DNA from: Sodalis endosymbiont of Henestaris halophilus
Lineage (GTDB): Bacteria; Pseudomonadota; Gammaproteobacteria; Enterobacterales; Enterobacteriaceae
Assembly (NCBI RefSeq): GCF_900161835.1
Contig: NZ_LT897836.1
Coordinates: 248,001 to 312,000, forward strand
Direction of reading: 5' to 3'
Length of the DNA stretch: 64,000 nucleotides
The notes under the pieces were generated by a model that was given only the letters and a program-made list of their open reading frames with translations, ran no database searches and had not been told where the DNA came from. Of the stretch, positions 23,344 through 34,738 are shown one piece after another. Position 1 is the first letter of the stretch, and every line of letters begins with the position of its first letter. A program made the translations under genes and the position numbers.

Positions 23344-24300
23344 TCATGTGTTCTTCTCCAGGCAGCTCATGTACTGATTAGACAATTGCGATAGAAAGCG
23401 CGTGTAGCTTTCCTTGTCTAATACAATACCTCTTCCTAATGGATCTAGAGTGCCAATATGCACAGTTGTCCCGCGTGCCACGGCGTTGATAACGGATGGC
23501 CTGAATTGTGGCTCAGCGAAAATACAGGTTGCTTGTTGCTCAACTAACTGTGTTCTAATTTTGTGTAAAGCCTGAGCGCCAGGTTGTATTTCGGGATTGA
23601 TGGTAAAATACCCTAACGGCGTTAGGCCATAGTATGCTTCAAAATATCCATACGCATCGTGAAATACGTAATATTTTTTAGTACGAAAAGGAGCTAACAT
23701 TTTAGCAATATTTTTGTCATTTTTTGTCAAGAACGTGTTGAAAATTTGCAAATTATCATCTAAACGTTGCTTTTTTTCCGGCACTAACGCTACGAGACGG
23801 TCATGAATAGCATCGGCAGCACATCGCGCAATAGCTGGAGAAAGCCACAAATGCATATTATATTCGCCATGATAGCGGTTGCTATCATATTTATGATTTT
23901 TATGTAGCGCTTTTCCACCTTTTTGCAATAATGGTGTAACAGTAGGAAGACTAGCCAAAGTAATGCGCCGTTCGGCAGGCAAAGAAGACGCAGAACTAGA
24001 CAAAAATGCCTCCATTTCTGGTCCTACCCACACTAGCACATCGGCTTTTTTTAACCGCATCACATCTGTAGGCCACAAAGCATAATCATGAGGTGACGCG
24101 CCGTCGGGTAATACTACCTCTACGGGCATAACGCCATCGGCTACGGCAGCAGCAATAAATCCCAGGGGACGAAGTGAAGCGACAACAGCGGCATGCGCAT
24201 CTACTATGCTCACCATCATCACAGACACGACTACTAGGCAGAAAAAACAAATGGTACTAAAAATGGCTCTTAGCAAGCTAGTAGGACTGAATACGGGCAT
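23344..24300 (-). CDS. znuA: ZnuA, periplasmic zinc-binding protein
   Basis: Captures Zn2+ in the periplasm and delivers it to ZnuBC. The frame can be read from 24375, but that would run through the operator, so ATG 24300 is chosen (318 aa). It gives a signal peptide: a hydrophobic core at about 15-31, then cleavage after AHA (about 37). Zn ligands by family position are H71 (GASPHDY), H150 (NMHLWLS) and H214 (FHDAYGYF); D286 (LDPLG) and the C259/C313 disulfide pair are also visible. The long His/Asp-rich loop of E. coli ZnuA just before NMHLWLS is reduced to a short stretch with four histidines (about 133-144), and the glutamate next to H71 is replaced by proline. Divergent from znuCB across a Zur site. 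Confidence 0.95.
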   Translation of the reverse strand: MPVFSPTSLLRAIFSTICFFCLVVVSVMMVSIVDAHAAVVASLRPLGFIAAAVADGVMPVEVVLPDGASPHDYALWPTDVMRLKKADVLVWVGPEMEAFLSSSASSLPAERRITLASLPTVTPLLQKGGKALHKNHKYDSNRYHGEYNMHLWLSPAIARCAADAIHDRLVALVPEKKQRLDDNLQIFNTFLTKNDKNIAKMLAPFRTKKYYVFHDAYGYFEAYYGLTPLGYFTINPEIQPGAQALHKIRTQLVEQQATCIFAEPQFRPSVINAVARGTTVHIGTLDPLGRGIVLDKESYTRFLSQLSNQYMSCLEKNT

Positions 24301-24330
24301 GGCAATATTTTCATCGTCAACAACGTGGTT

Positions 24331-24348
24331 TGTTATGATATAATAACA
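24331..24348. promoter_or_regulatory. Zur operator between znuA and znuCB
   Basis: TGTTATGATATAATAACA: 6-bp perfect outer arms (TGTTAT/ATAACA) with an AT centre, matching the core of the enterobacterial Zur box as known from E. coli znu. It lies in the 73-bp divergent gap, exactly where zinc-bound Zur represses both transcripts. Its survival amid decaying spacers implies that zinc regulation is still under selection. Confidence 0.7.
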
Positions 24349-24373
24349 TAGCAATTTACAAACCGTAATCATC

Positions 24374-25099
24374 ATGACTCATTTGGTAATCTTGGAACAC
24401 ATTAGCGTCGCTTTTGGTAGCAACGCGGTGCTGCATAATATATCTTTAACCCTTCGCCCTGGTCACATTCTTACTTTGCTGGGTCCAAACGGCGCCGGCA
24501 AGTCGACACTGGTACGGGTAGTTCTCGGTCTTATCACCCCTACTGACGGTACGCTAAGGCGACAACCTAAACTACGCATGGGATATGTGCCGCAAAAAAT
24601 TCACCTAGATCCAACGTTACCGCTTACAGTGGAGCGATTCATGCGATTGCGACCGGGAGTAAATAAAAACGATATAGTGCCGTCGCTAGCACAAGTGCAA
24701 GCGCAACATTTGCAAACGGTGCCCATGCAGAAACTTTCTGGTGGTGAAATGCAGCGGGTGCTGTTGGCGCGCGCCCTGATCAATTCACCTAGGCTTCTTG
24801 TACTAGACGAACCGACTCAGGGGTTAGATGTAAATGGCCAGGTGGCTCTATATGATTTAATCGATAATATTCGCCGAACTATCAGTTGCGGGGTGTTAAT
24901 GGTCTCACACGATTTACATCTAGTAATGGCAAAAACAGATGAAGTTCTATGCCTTAATCACCATATATGCTGTTCTGGCACACCAGAAATGGTCTCGACT
25001 CATCCTGATTTTATTGCCATGTTCGGGCTGCTAAGATCTGCATCGCTCGCGATTTATCGTCACAACCATAACCATCGTCACGATCTTCAGGACGGGTAG
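24374..25099 (+). CDS. znuC: ZnuC, zinc ABC transporter ATPase
   Basis: Cytoplasmic ATP-hydrolysing subunit that powers ZnuB. 241 aa (E. coli 251; the shortfall is in the C-terminal tail). Walker [10 protein letters not shown] at 37-45, Q-loop Q74 (YVPQK), signature LSGGE at 121-125, Walker B LLVLDE at 141-146 and H-loop H179 (VSHD) are all intact. The tail keeps the His-rich segment [10 protein letters not shown], thought to sense or handle zinc. Starts at ATG 24374, 34 bp before znuB on the same transcript and divergent from znuA. Confidence 0.97.
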   Translation: MTHLVILEHISVAFGSNAVLHNISLTLRPGHILTLLGPNGAGKSTLVRVVLGLITPTDGTLRRQPKLRMGYVPQKIHLDPTLPLTVERFMRLRPGVNKNDIVPSLAQVQAQHLQTVPMQKLSGGEMQRVLLARALINSPRLLVLDEPTQGLDVNGQVALYDLIDNIRRTISCGVLMVSHDLHLVMAKTDEVLCLNHHICCSGTPEMVSTHPDFIAMFGLLRSASLAIYRHNHNHRHDLQDG

Positions 25100-25133
25100 T
25101 GCTGACTACCGCCTACACCAGGAGCATGTCGCC

Positions 25134-25919
25134 ATGATTGAATTATTGTTACCTAGCTGGTTTGCTGGCGTGCTGTTATCGCTAGCGGCTGGCCCGCTAG
25201 GTTCCTTCATGATCTGGCGTAAAATGTCTTATTTTGGCGATACCCTCGCCCATGCTTCGCTTCTGGGCGTAACTTGTGGTCTTTTGTTGGATATCAATCC
25301 CTTTTACGCAGTGATTGCAGTTACATTAGCGCTAGCACTCGGACTAGTATGGCTAGAAAGCTTTTCTCAATTAACTATCGACACGTTGTTGGGCATTATT
25401 GCGCACGGATCACTCTCTTTAGGACTGGTGGTAATTAGTCTAATGCACGGGGTGCGAGTCAATATGATGGCGTATCTTTTTGGCGATCTGCTAGCAGTCA
25501 CGCCACAGGATGTTGCGCTGGTAGGTGGAGGAGTCGTGATAGTTCTGACCATCATTTTATCGCAATGGCGACAGTTACTATCTGTGACTATCAGTCCCGA
25601 GTTAGCCCACGTAGACGGGATCTGTTTACCACGCATTAAGTTGCTTCTAATGCTGGTCACGGCACTAACAATCGGGTTTGCAATGAGATTTGTCGGTGCG
25701 TTAATAATAACCTCGTTACTTATTATTCCAGCTGCAGCCGTACGTCATTATGCGCGTAGCCCAGAGCAAATGGCGGTATACGCCCCTTTAACCAGCGTGC
25801 TAGCGGTTACTGGTGGGCTGGCGTTTTCCGCGTTCTACGATACACCGGCCGGGCCATCCGTGGTACTATGCGCGTCTGTACTGTTCCTAATTAGCCTAAC
25901 CATTAAACCACGAGCTTAA
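25134..25919 (+). CDS. znuB: ZnuB, zinc ABC transporter permease
   Basis: Inner-membrane channel subunit of the high-affinity Zn2+ importer, probably working as a dimer with two ZnuC. 261 aa, the same as E. coli. Seven to eight hydrophobic segments alternate with short polar loops; the N-terminus [14 protein letters not shown], the [20 protein letters not shown] block and the permease loop region ending in LRFVGAL-like [15 protein letters not shown] are typical of the ABC-3 family. GGAG at 25121-25124 precedes ATG 25134. In E. coli ruvBA converges on znuB; here that space is empty. Confidence 0.96.
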   Translation: MIELLLPSWFAGVLLSLAAGPLGSFMIWRKMSYFGDTLAHASLLGVTCGLLLDINPFYAVIAVTLALALGLVWLESFSQLTIDTLLGIIAHGSLSLGLVVISLMHGVRVNMMAYLFGDLLAVTPQDVALVGGGVVIVLTIILSQWRQLLSVTISPELAHVDGICLPRIKLLLMLVTALTIGFAMRFVGALIITSLLIIPAAAVRHYARSPEQMAVYAPLTSVLAVTGGLAFSAFYDTPAGPSVVLCASVLFLISLTIKPRA

Positions 25920-25965
25920 CCACCGTTAGTTAGCAAAATAATCTACGTTAATCACCGCGATCAAC

Positions 25966-25981
25966 ACCCACCATGGTGGGT
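25966..25981 (+). terminator. Possible terminator hairpin after znuB
   Basis: ACCCACCATGGTGGGT, a 16-bp palindrome 46 bp past the znuB stop. G+C-rich stem, but no T-tract follows, so intrinsic termination is uncertain. Confidence 0.35.
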
Positions 25982-27390
25982 AAGTCTAACTATTTAAAGT
26001 AAAATAAAAAACTCATTCAATTTTCATTGAAACCTGCAATCTGCTTTTAACAAAAATATATTATTGTGAAATATTCTATTACCGAATACAACACTACATA
26101 CTATCCTGGTAAAAGTTAATATATTTTATTAATCAATAAAACGTTATGAGGCTCTGGATCTAGAATAGTGCGGAATTATAGGTCCCCCTTGTTTCAGTAA
26201 ACAATGTTTACATGGTGATTTTACGCAGCTGCTAGGGTTCAAGCGAGCCCAGAAATAAAAATATGATCGAGCACATAGCATTATACATTTTTGCCAACTC
26301 AATGAAGATCTATATTTGCACGCATACGTAGAAATAATTTATGCAGTTTATACCCCGCACTACAAGGACCGGCAAAAAATTTACTTTAGGGAACAAACTA
26401 ATTGATCTCTGCATCAATAACTGAAAGGAATAGCTTTTATGCTCTACTAATTGAACAGATCCATAAACAAGACTCTTATTAGTCTATCTCGTATTTTATC
26501 AATTGCTATTATGCGGTTTTTATTTGACGTTGCAAGGCAACAACAATGCATTGATTTATTAACGTTTCATAGCGATAAAATTATAAAACAACCAGGATAA
26601 AATTACTTACACTATCTGTAGCCTGATGCTATTCACTTTATTCACGAAACAGCAACTTATTCTTTTTTATAAATAAAACCAAAACAGTAGATCAATATCC
26701 TTATTCATTAATTTAATGATGGATGAAAATGATCTTTTCTATTAGTTTTGTCAGGCCTCAAAACAAACTATTGACTATTTAGTCTAATTAATCTACTTCA
26801 CCATAGTTTTCTAATAGCACCAGTAATATCTGCTTTCCATGACTTACTTTTTTATGTGTTAGGAGAGTATTATTCATGATAGTGATGCTGATACTTCCTT
26901 TAGACTAAATAAATATCTAGTCTAGAGGAGGTACACGAACCCACAACGGCTGTTAGTTGATTTTGAATGTGACACACAACACTAAGATTGAGTTTATGTT
27001 GCCGCATATGCTCAGGGGCATTTTAGTTAATGTAGTGATCACATTAGCAAACGTCAAACTGTAAGTCAGTAAAAAAAACTTCAGTTGAACAACAAGCTAT
27101 ATGTAATATACCTAGAGTTTTTGCACACCTTATCTTTATCACCATCTTTGTTATTTAACAAAAATATATATTAAACAAAGTTGGTATACCCAATTTAATC
27201 AGATGCGCCGCTGCTGGCAAACCAGCCCTCTACTTGATTAATAAAAAATAAGGTGGTTACAAATGCCTGATGATTTCAATATCTTCGACACGAGTGATCT
27301 TGATCATGGCGGTAAAATAGTTTATTTCTAGTACATATCAATCTATGGCAAAAAGATCAGTGCACACCATGCTAGCGCATGGTGACAACT

Positions 27391-27438
27391 CTAGAACTCA
27401 TGCGTTAATCTATAGTTGATACTCAAAATTATAGTCAT
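27391..27438 (-). pseudogene. ruvC: Probable 5' remnant of ruvC (Holliday junction resolvase)
   Basis: 45 bp after the yebC stop, the - strand reads M-TIIL-SI-N-Y-R-LT.., then a stop. The expected RuvC start is MAIILGIDPGSRVTG, with the first catalytic Asp in it. The similarity is short, and the match depends mainly on synteny: ruvC follows yebC in E. coli. The catalytic Asp would be Asn here and the frame closes after 15 codons. Confidence 0.4.
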
Positions 27439-27446
27439 AACGCATC

Positions 27447-27470
27447 CGTGTTATCACGAGAGATAACACG
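27447..27470. repeat. 9-bp perfect hairpin just past the yebC stop
   Basis: CGTGTTATC - ACGAGA - GATAACACG. Placed as a terminator of yebC would be, but no T-tract follows on the - strand. Confidence 0.7.
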
Positions 27471-27482
27471 AAAACTTAGTCA

Positions 27483-28226
27483 TCATAAAATCGCTGTTAT
27501 TTCGTCAGAAATTCCACCGTTGTGATATACTGCTTGCACATCATCTGAATCTTTCAACATATTGATAAGGCGTAGCAATTTAGATGCTGTCTCCACATCT
27601 AGATTGACGCTGCTAGATGGAATTAGCGTTACTTTCGAGGATTCTGGCGTCAAACCAGACGCCTGCAGAGCGCTTTTTACTTCATAAAAAGCTCTAGGTG
27701 TAGTGTACACATCAATCGCGCCGTTATCATAAGTAATTAAGTCATCGGCACCAGCCTCCAACGCAGCGTTCATAACAATATTTTCGCTAAACCCCGGAGC
27801 AAAGGAAACTACTCCCCTTTTAGTAAACATATACGAGACAGAGCCAACATCACCTAAATTACCGCCAGTTTTATTAAAAGAATAACGCACTTGAGAAACA
27901 GTCCGATTGCGGTTATTACTCAGGCACTCCACCATGATCGCGGTACCGCCAGGGCCATAACCTTCATAAAAAATGTTTTCCATTCGCGTATTATCATTAC
28001 CACCTACTCCGCGAGTGATAGCACGATTCAACGTGTCACGCGTCATGTTATTCGTTAATGCTTTATCTACTGCCGCACGCAAACGTGAATTACATTCGAT
28101 ATCTCCTCCTTCCAGTTTGGAAGCAGTAACCAATTCTCGGATAATTTTAGTAAAAATTTTTCCGCGCTTGGCATCCTGTGCGGCTTTACGATGTTTAGTA
28201 TTAGTCCACTTACTATGACCTGCCAT
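27483..28226 (-). CDS. yebC: YebC family DNA-binding/translation-related regulator
   Basis: Conserved three-domain YebC/PmpR/TACO1 family protein. The family has been described as transcriptional regulators, and more recently as a factor helping ribosomes through proline-rich stretches; which role applies here is not visible. 247 aa against 246 in E. coli. The signature N-terminus [23 protein letters not shown], the GYGPGGTA motif (about 91-98) and the end [11 protein letters not shown] match throughout. GAGAAA precedes ATG 28226. In E. coli it sits in the aspS-nudB-yebC-ruvC cluster; nudB is lost here and only spacer remains. Confidence 0.96.
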   Translation of the reverse strand: MAGHSKWTNTKHRKAAQDAKRGKIFTKIIRELVTASKLEGGDIECNSRLRAAVDKALTNNMTRDTLNRAITRGVGGNDNTRMENIFYEGYGPGGTAIMVECLSNNRNRTVSQVRYSFNKTGGNLGDVGSVSYMFTKRGVVSFAPGFSENIVMNAALEAGADDLITYDNGAIDVYTTPRAFYEVKSALQASGLTPESSKVTLIPSSSVNLDVETASKLLRLINMLKDSDDVQAVYHNGGISDEITAIL

Positions 28227-28575
28227 ATATTTCTCATAAAATGGCCTATTCGGCTGAATAGAATTTTTCTAATAGATTGCTAGTTAATCTAGGATGTAGT
28301 CGTGTTACGGTATCATCGTCGCTAGCAGTCACCCGCCCGCACCAACTAATATACTTACTTAAAATGAATTCTATACACCACAAGCATGGTGTAAAATAGA
28401 ACCAATATGTTGTATACAACGTTACTATATATGCATAAAGGCAGCAAAAAATAATTAAATCTCAAATAATATGTAACGCAGGCAAGAGATTCATGTAAAT
28501 CCCTAATCGTACTCATCAAAAATTACTACTTCACTGATTTTTATAGTAGTACCGACGCCGGCCGTTGATTTATTG
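28227..28575. other. Spacer left by nudB
   Basis: 349 bp between yebC and aspS. nudB (dihydroneopterin triphosphate pyrophosphatase) lies here in E. coli. No NudB segment or Nudix box can be read in any frame. A loose inverted repeat lies at about 28360-28400. Confidence 0.5.
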
Positions 28576-30354
28576 TTATGAAAGACCGTTTGACATAACT
28601 TCCTTATCGTTACCAACGACAGCAATGGAAAGATCGGCTAGTGAGTCAGCATTGCCGAAACCGGGGGCTTCAGTCATCAGATCCGCCGCCGAAGTGGTTT
28701 TTGGAAAAGCGATAACATCGCGGATATTGTTAGTACCGGTCAACAACATCACCAGCCGATCTAAGCCAAAAGCCAATCCCGCATGCGGCGGCGTACCGTA
28801 TTTTAACGCATCGAGCAAAAAGCCAAATTTCTCTTGCTGCTCATGTTTATTTATACCTAAAATGCTGAAAACGATCTGCTGCATGTCACCGCGGTAGATA
28901 CGAACAGAACCGCCGCCAACTTCATAACCATTAATGACCATGTCATAAGCGTTAGCCACCGCCGCCGTTGGACAAGACGCAAGCATCTGAGCATCTATAT
29001 CTTTTGGTGCGGTAAAGGGATGATGCATAGAGGTTAAGCCACCGTCCTCGTTTTCCTCAAACATCGGAAAATCTACCACCCAAAGGGGTGCCCAACGATA
29101 AGTCTCCGTAAGCTGCAAATCTAAACCAAGCTTGAGACGCAGAGCACCCAGCGCCTCAATAACTAGCTTTGCACGATCCGCACCGAAGAAAACGATATCA
29201 CCGCTGACAGCATGAGTGCACTCAAGGATCTGCTCAATAACCTGAGATCCCCACAATTTCGTTAAGGGACTTTTTACCCAGTCCGCGCCGGCGGCACGGT
29301 AATTTACTTTTATCCAGGAAAGCCATCTGGCTCCATGGATTTCAACATATTTACCGTATTCATCAATCTGTTTGCGACTTAATTGAGCTCCACCAGGTAC
29401 GCGCAACGCTATAACACGACCGTGGCCATCGCAAAACGCATTAAATTTTATGTCTTTGACCAAATTCGTGACATCTACCAGCTCCATTGGATTACGCAGA
29501 TCTGGTTTATCGGAACCAAAACGACGCATCGCATCAGCATAGGTCATCTGAGGGAAGATGCCTAGATCGATACCAATAATATCACGCCACAAATCACGCA
29601 CCAACCGCTCCATGACCTCTCGTACCTGACCTGCAGTCATGAAAGATGTTTCTATGTCGATCTGGGTAAACTCAGGCTGACGATCGGCGCGCAGATCTTC
29701 ATCGCGGAAACATTTTACAATCTGATAATAGCGGTCGAATCCAGAAATCATCAGCAACTGCTTGAACAACTGTGGCGACTGCGGCAAAGCGTAAAATTTA
29801 CCTTTATGTACTCTGCTGGGAACCAGGTAATCCCGCGAACCCTCTAACGTTGCTTTAGTTAAAAGTGGCGTTTCAATTTCGATAAATCCTTCGGTATCCA
29901 TGAAACGACGCACAAAACTAGAGACACGTGCCCGCATTTTCAGTCGCTGCAACATAACAGACCGGCGTAAATCAAGGTAGCGAAATTTGAGGCGCTGATC
30001 TTCGTTATTATTCTGATTGGTATCAATGGGAAGAGGTTCAGAACGATTAATAATAACCAATTTAGTGGCCAGAACTTCTATAGCACCAGTCATCATATCA
30101 TTATTGACCTGCTTGTTTGGGCGAGCGCGCACGATACCGGTCAGTTGCAGACAAAATTCATTACGCAGCTTAGCTGCACTGGTAAAGACATCTTGCCGGT
30201 CTGGATCAAAAAACACCTGCACTAAGCCTTCACGGTCACGCATGTCTATAAAAATCAGACGGCCAAGGTCGCGTCGACGGTTAACCCAACCGCATAGCGT
30301 CACTTCCAAACCAACATGTGACAAGTTTAGCTGTCCGCAGTATACAGTACGCAT
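28576..30354 (-). CDS. aspS: Aspartyl-tRNA synthetase
   Basis: Class II synthetase that charges tRNA-Asp. 592 aa (E. coli 590). Domains in order: N-terminal OB-fold anticodon-binding domain (about 1-105, [23 protein letters not shown]), motif 1 helix and strand (about 141-166), motif 2 [18 protein letters not shown] (217-234), the bacterial GAD insertion (about 290-420) and C-terminal motif 3 ([13 protein letters not shown], about 534-546). All aminoacylation motifs are intact. AAGGAT lies just before ATG 30354. Next to it in E. coli are nudB and yebC downstream; the former is lost. Essential for translation, so certainly functional. Confidence 0.98.
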   Translation of the reverse strand: MRTVYCGQLNLSHVGLEVTLCGWVNRRRDLGRLIFIDMRDREGLVQVFFDPDRQDVFTSAAKLRNEFCLQLTGIVRARPNKQVNNDMMTGAIEVLATKLVIINRSEPLPIDTNQNNNEDQRLKFRYLDLRRSVMLQRLKMRARVSSFVRRFMDTEGFIEIETPLLTKATLEGSRDYLVPSRVHKGKFYALPQSPQLFKQLLMISGFDRYYQIVKCFRDEDLRADRQPEFTQIDIETSFMTAGQVREVMERLVRDLWRDIIGIDLGIFPQMTYADAMRRFGSDKPDLRNPMELVDVTNLVKDIKFNAFCDGHGRVIALRVPGGAQLSRKQIDEYGKYVEIHGARWLSWIKVNYRAAGADWVKSPLTKLWGSQVIEQILECTHAVSGDIVFFGADRAKLVIEALGALRLKLGLDLQLTETYRWAPLWVVDFPMFEENEDGGLTSMHHPFTAPKDIDAQMLASCPTAAVANAYDMVINGYEVGGGSVRIYRGDMQQIVFSILGINKHEQQEKFGFLLDALKYGTPPHAGLAFGLDRLVMLLTGTNNIRDVIAFPKTTSAADLMTEAPGFGNADSLADLSIAVVGNDKEVMSNGLS

Positions 30355-30614
30355 TATGGTATCCTTAAACTTTTTTTCACCTTCAGTGTAAGCGCCCTAA
30401 TGACAAAATAAGCTGTTATTTACTAACACATAACCGCTGATTCATCGTGTATAATTATAGTCAAGTTTGTACACGAAACCACTGATTAGCTAGCACGTTT
30501 ATACAACCTCCTCCATTGCATTTACTACCATGGAGGTTTATTACAAAGAAGTTTTAGTCAGGCACAACATAAGATCGTATATAGTAACATTGCACTAAAT
30601 GATGAAATTATCGA

Positions 30615-30649
30615 TTTTCGCATAAATATTGATAATATTTATGCGAAAA
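30615..30649. repeat. Perfect 16-bp inverted repeat, 3-nt loop
   Basis: Arms TTTTCGCATAAATATT and AATATTTATGCGAAAA around GAT. It lies about 260 bp upstream of the aspS start, with no gene reading toward it and no T-tract. Confidence 0.95.
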
Positions 30650-31149
30650 AACTATGATAGCAAGCATGGATTAACATACTCTTAGCCGATCATCCTAATT
30701 AACTTAATAAATTTAAGAATTATTTACTCAAGTAGATCCCTAAATAATTAGCTATCATCCTGATAGTACTTCTGCTCTGATCTTTATCGATTTACAAAAA
30801 GATAACTTATTGCAGGGGGCTACCGTACATTGTCAAGTACGTTACTAAGTGCACAACAAGCCCTAGTGAATAATTTTTCGCGATACATAATGCGCAAAGC
30901 ATTACGCGATAATAATCGGCTATTGTCCCAGGGTAAGAGCACAACAATACACAGTAAAACCATTACGGGCTTGCGCCCTGCGGCTGTATTACACTATCCG
31001 CTTCAAATGCGTGGGGGGCAATAAACCATACTGTATACGCTCTCGTATGCTGAAATAGTGCGCGAGTTGTGCGCCATATAATACGTAGAAAATTTTTGTT
31101 TTTCTTTAAACTATACTTTATAATCATAATATCTATTATAATGAGTGTA

Positions 31150-31177
31150 ACCATCTACAGTTGCAACTGTAGATGGT
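31150..31177. repeat. 28-bp perfect palindrome
   Basis: Half-site ACCATCTACAGTTG directly followed by its complement. Isolated in gene-free DNA. Confidence 0.95.
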
Positions 31178-32908
31178 GTTTAACGTATCTTGCGCTACTT
31201 TAGCTGACAGCATTAAACAATATTTTTTATCCTGCAAACTGATTAGTTTGGCGCAGCATATATGAAAAAATCTGTGAAGTAAAAGTATAATATTTCTCGC
31301 GAACAAAAGAGTTTAATAGAGAGTCCCGCTAAAATGAGAAACTACATTTTATATAGTATAAAGGCATATTTTATGAGTACCGCTGAACACAAACGGTAAA
31401 CACAAATTAAGTATTGATATCTACTGATTACTAATAATGGTCTGACGACTAATCTTAGATATAACACATAATATGGTAATTATCTCTACTTAACGGGCGG
31501 CATAGTTATACCTGTAAGCTAATTGCTAGGTACAATGCTACGGTACATTAATTAACATTAAATATCTAACAATTACTAGAATTGGACGACTTCGATACTA
31601 GGTTTGCATTATAAATACTATACCATAGTAGTACCTATATAATTTGCTGCAATTAAAATATCTTTATTCAGCAACGATACACTGTACTTAAAAAGTATGA
31701 TTATTAAATAATACTAACACTAAGTGCTAGTATTATGAAATCTGTATGTCAATATACGAAATGTTTGTTTTTTATCTTAATCGTCTATCGTTGCATTATG
31801 TACAAATCATGCGCTCTTAGCGCTTAATTTAATGTAGATAACAACAAATACTTAAAAACGTATCATTTTACCCTGCAAACAACAATTAAATATATTTTAT
31901 AGTATAATACTATCTATTGCACTGCGCCTTAAGCTCTCAATACAATACGTAACTTATCTTTTTAAGACTATAAGCAGAGTCAACTTTAATAAACGAAGTA
32001 TTGCGATTATTGATTTCTTTTTATTTAAAATACGTCAGCATTAAACAAAAATAGAAATGCTCTCATTTCTTCTAGAAATATTAATTTTAGTAACGATAAA
32101 TATTCCTAGCAATCAAAATATTCTCACAAGAGACTTGATTTTGTGAGTATGACTTACAGCTTTTAGGAAAAGTTAATGAATTTTAAATTAAAAACTTCAT
32201 TCAGTTTATTGAATTATTTTCATTAAAGGTCTTACTAATTACCGCACAAACATTTACTGTCGCAACTAGTTATTCGTTATTTTGTCAAATAGGTTTATTC
32301 GAAAGACGTTCATGCATTATAATGCACATATATTTATTTGAATAATAGCATTAAGTACCAAATATTTATTTGGCTTAATAACATAATAAAAAACTTGTGG
32401 TTTTCTGACGTTACATTTATAAATATCATCCTTACCTCATTTTAAATTAATTGAAAGTGTAGGGTAAGTATGTTAAAAAACACATCTTACAAATAGTAAA
32501 CTCAAACTACTTTAAATGCCTAAATACCTAAACAATTAAAGACATATCAATATCATATTTAATTTAAGTTTATTCATAATTATTCTAGCCGTTTATTTTT
32601 TTTGAAATATAGAATGTACGTAGCACGTAAAATTTTCTAATCAACTCAATATCTCTCACAAATAACGATGCGGCTATCGTTAGTATTCTTGCTTTGCTGC
32701 CAGCGAACGCTTAACTTTTCTATCCGCACTCGTTCAATTTATTTAACCTGCTTTAATGACTACCAATAGCTCCGACGCAGCTTATGGTATAAACATAGTA
32801 TATTTTTAAAATTGACCACCGTAGCGGATCAGTTATGGTAATCAGGTAGATGGTTAAGAAATATTGGAACTTGGTCCTCCTTCCGCTAATGTGATAAAGG
32901 TATTACCG

Positions 32909-34639
32909 ATGAACATCAACATGTTTCTCTCTAAAAAAATTCAACAGGCGCTAGTGACATTAGGCGCAAGTGCTGACTGCAAAGCGCAAGTACGGCATTC
33001 AGCAAAGACTCAATTCGGTGATTATCAAGTTAATGGCATCATGGCGATTGCAATGCAACTCCGTCTGCCGCCCCGCGAGTTGGCAAAAAAGGTTGTCGAC
33101 TTGCTTGAGTTAGGCGGCATTGCCAGCAAAATTGAAATCGCTGGTCATGGTTTTATCAATATTTATCTTGACCCTAGCTGGCTAGAAAAACATCTTACCG
33201 AGGCCATTGACTCACCGCGGCTAGGAGTTGCGAACGTTCCGCCGCAGACTATTGTGGTAGATTATTCTGCTCCTAATATCGCAAAAGAAATGCATGTGGG
33301 CCACGTACGATCTACGATCGTAGGAGATGCTTCAGTACGAACACTCATATTTTTGGGACATAACGTTATAAAGGCCAATCATATCGGGGACTGGGGAACT
33401 CAATTTGGTATGCTAATTGCTTATTTAGAAAAATTGCAGCAAGACGGCGAAGCAGAAATGCAGATCTCATGTCTAGAAAGATTCTATCGCGCGGCTAAGC
33501 AGCATTATGATAAAGATCCTGTCTTTACTGAACGCGCCCGTGACTATGTTGTGAAGCTCCAGAGGGGAGATAAATATTGTCGGAAGATGTGGCATAAACT
33601 GGTAAATGTCACTATGGAACAGAATCAAAAAATCTACGACCGACTAAACGTAACGCTTAAGCATAACGACATCATGGGCGAAAGCCTGTATAATCCTATG
33701 CTACCCGGGATAGTGTCAGATCTAAAGGAAAAGGGAATAGCGGCAGAGAGTGAAGGCGCTATCGTGGTATTCCTAGAGGAATTCAAGAACAAACAAGGCG
33801 AACCCATGGGTGTTATTATCCAAAAAAAGGATGGTGCTTACCTTTATACTACAATCGATATCGCCTGCGCTAAATACCGCTACGAAACACTGAAAGCCGA
33901 ACGCATGATCTACTATATCGATTCACGTCAGCATCAGCATTTGATGCAGGTATGGACCATCGTGCGTAAAGCTGGTTACGTACCTGAGTCGGTACCACTT
34001 GAACATCACATGCTGGGCATGATGTTAAGCAAAGATGGCAAACCGTTTAAAACACGTTCTGGCGGAGTAATAAAACTCACCGCACTGCTAGATGAAGCTC
34101 TAGAACGTGCACGATACCTAATAGCTACTAAAAATCCTTACATGGAAGCCGCAGAGCTAGAAAGACTAGCACAAGTGGTGAGTGTTGGGGCAATAAAATA
34201 TGCCGAATTATCAAAAAACCGCACTACTGATTACGTTTTTAACTGGGACAATATGTTAAGTTTCGAAGGCAATACGGCACTCTACATACAATATGCTTAT
34301 ACCCGTATCGCTTCGATATTTAAACAAAGAGGCCAAAATAAGCAACAGTTTACCAGCGATATTAGGCTAAAAACAATACAAGAAACCCAGCTAGCAGTGC
34401 GTCTTCTGCAGTTTGAAGAGGCTGTTATCACAGTGGCGCGCGACGGCACGCCTCACATATTATGCACATATATGTACGATTTGGCTGTTTTGTTTTCCAC
34501 TTTTTACGAACATTGTCCAATTCTCAATGCCAAACATGCAAGTTTATGCCAAAGTCGCCTTCAATTAGCGCTCTTAACCGGGCGCACACTAAAACAAGGA
34601 CTAAATTTATTAGGTATCGAAACGGTAGAGCGTATGTAG
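32909..34639 (+). CDS. argS: Arginyl-tRNA synthetase
   Basis: Class I synthetase that charges tRNA-Arg. The frame extends back to a TTG at 32864, but ATG 32909 gives the E. coli-like start MNI and has AAAGG at 32896-32900, so 576 aa is chosen. The N-terminal Add-1 domain binds the tRNA D-loop (about 1-105). The Rossmann fold carries the HIGH-type motif HVGH (129-132). As in E. coli ArgRS, the KMSKS box is non-canonical (around [17 protein letters not shown], about 371-387). The helical anticodon-binding domain ends in TVERM, as in the family. Tail to tail with murJ (99 bp). Intact and essential. Confidence 0.98.
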   Translation: MNINMFLSKKIQQALVTLGASADCKAQVRHSAKTQFGDYQVNGIMAIAMQLRLPPRELAKKVVDLLELGGIASKIEIAGHGFINIYLDPSWLEKHLTEAIDSPRLGVANVPPQTIVVDYSAPNIAKEMHVGHVRSTIVGDASVRTLIFLGHNVIKANHIGDWGTQFGMLIAYLEKLQQDGEAEMQISCLERFYRAAKQHYDKDPVFTERARDYVVKLQRGDKYCRKMWHKLVNVTMEQNQKIYDRLNVTLKHNDIMGESLYNPMLPGIVSDLKEKGIAAESEGAIVVFLEEFKNKQGEPMGVIIQKKDGAYLYTTIDIACAKYRYETLKAERMIYYIDSRQHQHLMQVWTIVRKAGYVPESVPLEHHMLGMMLSKDGKPFKTRSGGVIKLTALLDEALERARYLIATKNPYMEAAELERLAQVVSVGAIKYAELSKNRTTDYVFNWDNMLSFEGNTALYIQYAYTRIASIFKQRGQNKQQFTSDIRLKTIQETQLAVRLLQFEEAVITVARDGTPHILCTYMYDLAVLFSTFYEHCPILNAKHASLCQSRLQLALLTGRTLKQGLNLLGIETVERM

Positions 34640-34738
34640 CCGACTCGTAACGGCAGAATTAATAAGCTCTCAATAGCAAATGTTGTTAACAAGAAAATTT
34701 ATACTTGCCAAGTAATAGTTTTATCGGTAAAAATGTGA

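Larger units (their letters stand above)
25920..27482. other. Spacer where ruvB, ruvA and ruvC used to be
   Basis: About 1.56 kb between znuB and yebC. In E. coli this is ruvBA, yebB and ruvC on the - strand. No RuvA or RuvB reading frame can be recognised; a ruvC start-like fragment lies at 27391-27438. Inverted repeats: a 16-bp palindrome at 25966-25981, an 8-bp hairpin at 27365-27384 and a 9-bp hairpin at 27447-27470. Confidence 0.6.
30355..32908. other. 2.5-kb gene-free stretch between aspS and argS
   Basis: E. coli has cmoAB, cutC, yecM and other genes in this interval; none is recognisable. A slightly G+C-richer patch with a 64-codon frame at 30830-31024 shows no family resemblance. 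Notable are two strong inverted repeats (30615-30649 and 31150-31177) and an imperfect 29-nt one at 31708-31736 with a single mismatch. Confidence 0.6.

Noticed and set aside
30830-31024. 64-codon open frame in a slightly G+C-richer patch
   Set aside because: No family resemblance, no ribosome-binding site, and the opposite strand is almost equally open.
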